From NCBI GenBank assembly GCA_964383905.1, contig CAYLJO010000305.1:1-6081 (forward strand): 6,081 bases of DNA. The letters run 5' to 3'. This document shows, piece by piece, positions 4,927 to 6,081 of this stretch. Made by a program: the position numbers and the translations under genes. Each line of letters begins with the position of its first letter. Positions within the stretch are counted from its first letter, which is position 1. The notes under the pieces are model-generated. The model searched no databases and was not told where the DNA came from. It saw nothing but the letters and a program-made list of their open reading frames with translations. The DNA comes from CAYLJO01 sp964383905. GTDB taxonomy: Bacteria; Acidobacteriota; Blastocatellia; Pyrinomonadales; Pyrinomonadaceae.

Positions 4927-5916
4927 ATGTCATCCTCAATATCTCGCCGTCGTTTTATTGTTAGCCTTGGAGTAGCCGCCGCCGCACGGGCGGTTCCCGT
5001 CGAAGCAATCGCCGGTCTGCTCGAACCGCCTCTCTATCCGGCGGTCGATCTTTCTTACTTTGACAGGCCGGTAACGCCTGCGCCATCCCGGATCAGTTTC
5101 GGCTACGCCTCCATTACGTGGGGTGGGGACGATCTAAAGGCGATTGAAGATATTTCGGCGGTCGGCTTCCGTGGGATACAACTCCGCGCAAACGTCCTTA
5201 AAGAATATGGTGATCGCCCGCAGGCCTTACGCGAACTGCTGGCCCGGCACCATCTTGAGATGGTGGCGCTGTCGAGCGGGGGCGTCTCCTTAGCATCCGC
5301 CGCGAAGGCCGATGAGATCGCCAGGCATATGCGGAACGCCGCTTTCGTGCGTGATGCCGGCGGGCGCTATTTGCAGTTGACGGACTCCGCGCGCCCCAAA
5401 GATCGAAAGCCGGTGGCCCCAGATTATCAGCAGCTCGGACAGATGTTGAGTGAGATCGGAAAGCGTGCCATGGATATCGGGGTCCCGGTCGGCTATCACA
5501 ACCACATGAACAGTCTCGGCGAAGCGCCCGCCGAAGTGGATCGGATCATGGAGGCGGCTGACCACCGCTACGTCAAGCTTGAGCTCGACGTCGCGCATTA
5601 CCATCAGGGCGGCGGAGATCCGGCCAGGGCCATTAAGAAATACCGTGACAGGCTGCTCTTCCTGCACATCAAGGACGTGGAGAGTCCCGTGACGGGGGGC
5701 GCTGCCGCGGGCAATCACGCCCGGTCTTATCGCTTTGTCGAGCTCGGGCGGGGCAAGGTAGACCTGCCGGCCGTCTTTGCCGCCCTCAAGGCGATTAATT
5801 TTCGGGGCTGGGCCGTAGTCGAGCTCGACAGTGTGCCGGACAAAGGGCGGACGCCCAAAGAATCGGCCGTGATCAGCAAAAGATACCTGGAAGAGAAGCT
5901 CGGGATGAGAATATGA
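4927..5916 (+). CDS. Tat-exported sugar phosphate isomerase/epimerase-like TIM-barrel protein
   Basis: A 329-residue xylose-isomerase-like (AP2, IolE/IolH-related) TIM barrel. SRRRFI (6-11) and the following alanine-rich stretch form a twin-arginine signal, with a possible AIA-G cleavage site near residue 29. Barrel landmarks are FGYASITWGGDD (58-69), GYHNHMNSLGE (189-199), LELDVAH (218-224), LHIKDV (246-251), ELGRGKVDLPAV (272-283) and VVELD (297-301); these carry the conserved H, D, H and E expected around the metal site. The usual Glu after the second strand (G-I/V-E) is Gln here (GIQLRA, 83-88). The gene is 12 bases after the oxidoreductase stop, both products are predicted to be exported, and so they probably act in sequence on the same sugar. 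Possible reactions are isomerisation, epimerisation or beta-elimination of a keto-sugar; the reaction is not determined by the sequence. The gene at 2-772 is a distant relative. Confidence 0.9.
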   Translation: MSSSISRRRFIVSLGVAAAARAVPVEAIAGLLEPPLYPAVDLSYFDRPVTPAPSRISFGYASITWGGDDLKAIEDISAVGFRGIQLRANVLKEYGDRPQALRELLARHHLEMVALSSGGVSLASAAKADEIARHMRNAAFVRDAGGRYLQLTDSARPKDRKPVAPDYQQLGQMLSEIGKRAMDIGVPVGYHNHMNSLGEAPAEVDRIMEAADHRYVKLELDVAHYHQGGGDPARAIKKYRDRLLFLHIKDVESPVTGGAAAGNHARSYRFVELGRGKVDLPAVFAALKAINFRGWAVVELDSVPDKGRTPKESAVISKRYLEEKLGMRI

Positions 5917-5934
5917 ACTGATTTCATAAGTGAT

Positions 5935-5939
5935 GGAGG
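5935..5939 (+). promoter_or_regulatory. Strong ribosome binding site for an interrupted downstream gene
   Basis: GGAGG lies 4 bases before ATG 5944 and 7 bases before ATG 5947. A site this good with two start codons indicates a genuine gene start, although the frame closes after six codons inside the MITE. Confidence 0.7.
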
Positions 5940-5943
5940 CAAA

Positions 5944-5964
5944 ATGATGAGTGATGAATTATAG
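5944..5964 (+). pseudogene. 5' fragment of a downstream gene cut off by MITE copy 2
   Basis: After a GGAGG site the frame reads Met-Met-Ser-Asp-Glu-Leu and then TAG. The Leu codon (5959-5961) contains the target TA (5960-5961), and the TAG (5962-5964) is the first triplet of the MITE core. The sequence before the MITE thus looks like the native start of the fourth gene of the apbE operon, 27 bases after the TIM-barrel stop. The rest of the gene would lie beyond the far end of the element, outside this window. Product unknown; it might be dead, or might restart from a start codon past the element. The alternative is that this is a chance start. Confidence 0.6.
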
Positions 5965-6081
5965 CGGTTCTCACGTGAGTGCGAGCGAGCCGCAAACAAA
6001 ACATTGAACCGCCGCAGGACCCGAGAGGCCACAGAGGAAAAACAGAGGAGACAAAGCACAAACAACAGAGGTCCAGCGGAA
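5960..6081 (+). mobile_element. MITE, copy 2 (truncated by the window end)
   Basis: Positions 5959-6081 are identical to 724-846 over all 123 bases, same orientation, offset 5,235. The match begins exactly at the terminal inverted repeat and stops abruptly at its outer edge (A at 5958 versus T at 723), as expected for independent insertions. The left TA flank is 5960-5961 and the core begins at 5962. If complete, the copy would run to about 6174. Identity with copy 1 suggests both insertions are recent or kept alike by gene conversion. Confidence 0.88.

Overview
The window is a stretch of GC-rich bacterial chromosome. It carries a sugar-conversion gene set and two copies of a small non-autonomous transposable element. 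The mix of Tat-exported Gfo/Idh/MocA oxidoreductase, Tat-exported xylose-isomerase-like TIM barrel, ApbE flavin transferase and LarA-type racemase, with short dispersed repeats in the gaps, resembles Acidobacteriota (perhaps Blastocatellia). Planctomycetota or Verrucomicrobiota would also fit. This assignment is from general pattern memory, not from any marker gene in the window.

Layout. (1) Positions 1-772, plus strand: a sugar phosphate isomerase/epimerase-like gene, probably missing its 5' end at the window edge. (2) Positions 725-939: a complete miniature inverted-repeat element (MITE) of 211 bp with 11-bp inverted ends and a TA target duplication. It sits in the stop codon of gene 1. (3) Positions 968-2266, minus strand: a LarA-superfamily (DUF2088) nickel-pincer racemase/epimerase homologue, convergent with gene 1. 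(4) Positions 2267-2583: a divergent intergenic region with a 16-bp direct repeat, a small inverted repeat and an AAGGCGCC tandem. (5) Positions 2584-5916, plus strand: a tight run of apbE, a Tat-exported Gfo/Idh/MocA oxidoreductase and a Tat-exported TIM-barrel isomerase/lyase. (6) Positions 5935-5964: a strong ribosome binding site and the first codons of a further gene, stopped at once by a second copy of the MITE, which runs off the window at 6081.

How the genes may work together. Gene 4 (oxidoreductase) and gene 5 (TIM barrel) both carry twin-arginine signals and are adjacent, so they probably act on one sugar or glycoside outside the cytoplasm. The known precedent is C3-oxidation of a sugar by a Gfo/Idh protein followed by elimination, isomerisation or epimerisation by an AP2-like TIM barrel. 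ApbE, with a signal-like N terminus, would flavinylate an extracytoplasmic electron carrier that is not in this window. The LarA homologue is a candidate hydroxy-acid or sugar-acid epimerase. These substrate ideas are inference.

The most notable result is the MITE. Removing copy 1 and one TA restores an in-frame TAA-TAG double stop to gene 1, so the element appears to have added 15 residues to that protein. Copy 2 appears to have interrupted the start of the gene after the operon. The two copies are identical over all 123 visible bases and lie in the same orientation 5,235 bp apart, flanking the LarA and apbE-Gfo-isomerase genes.
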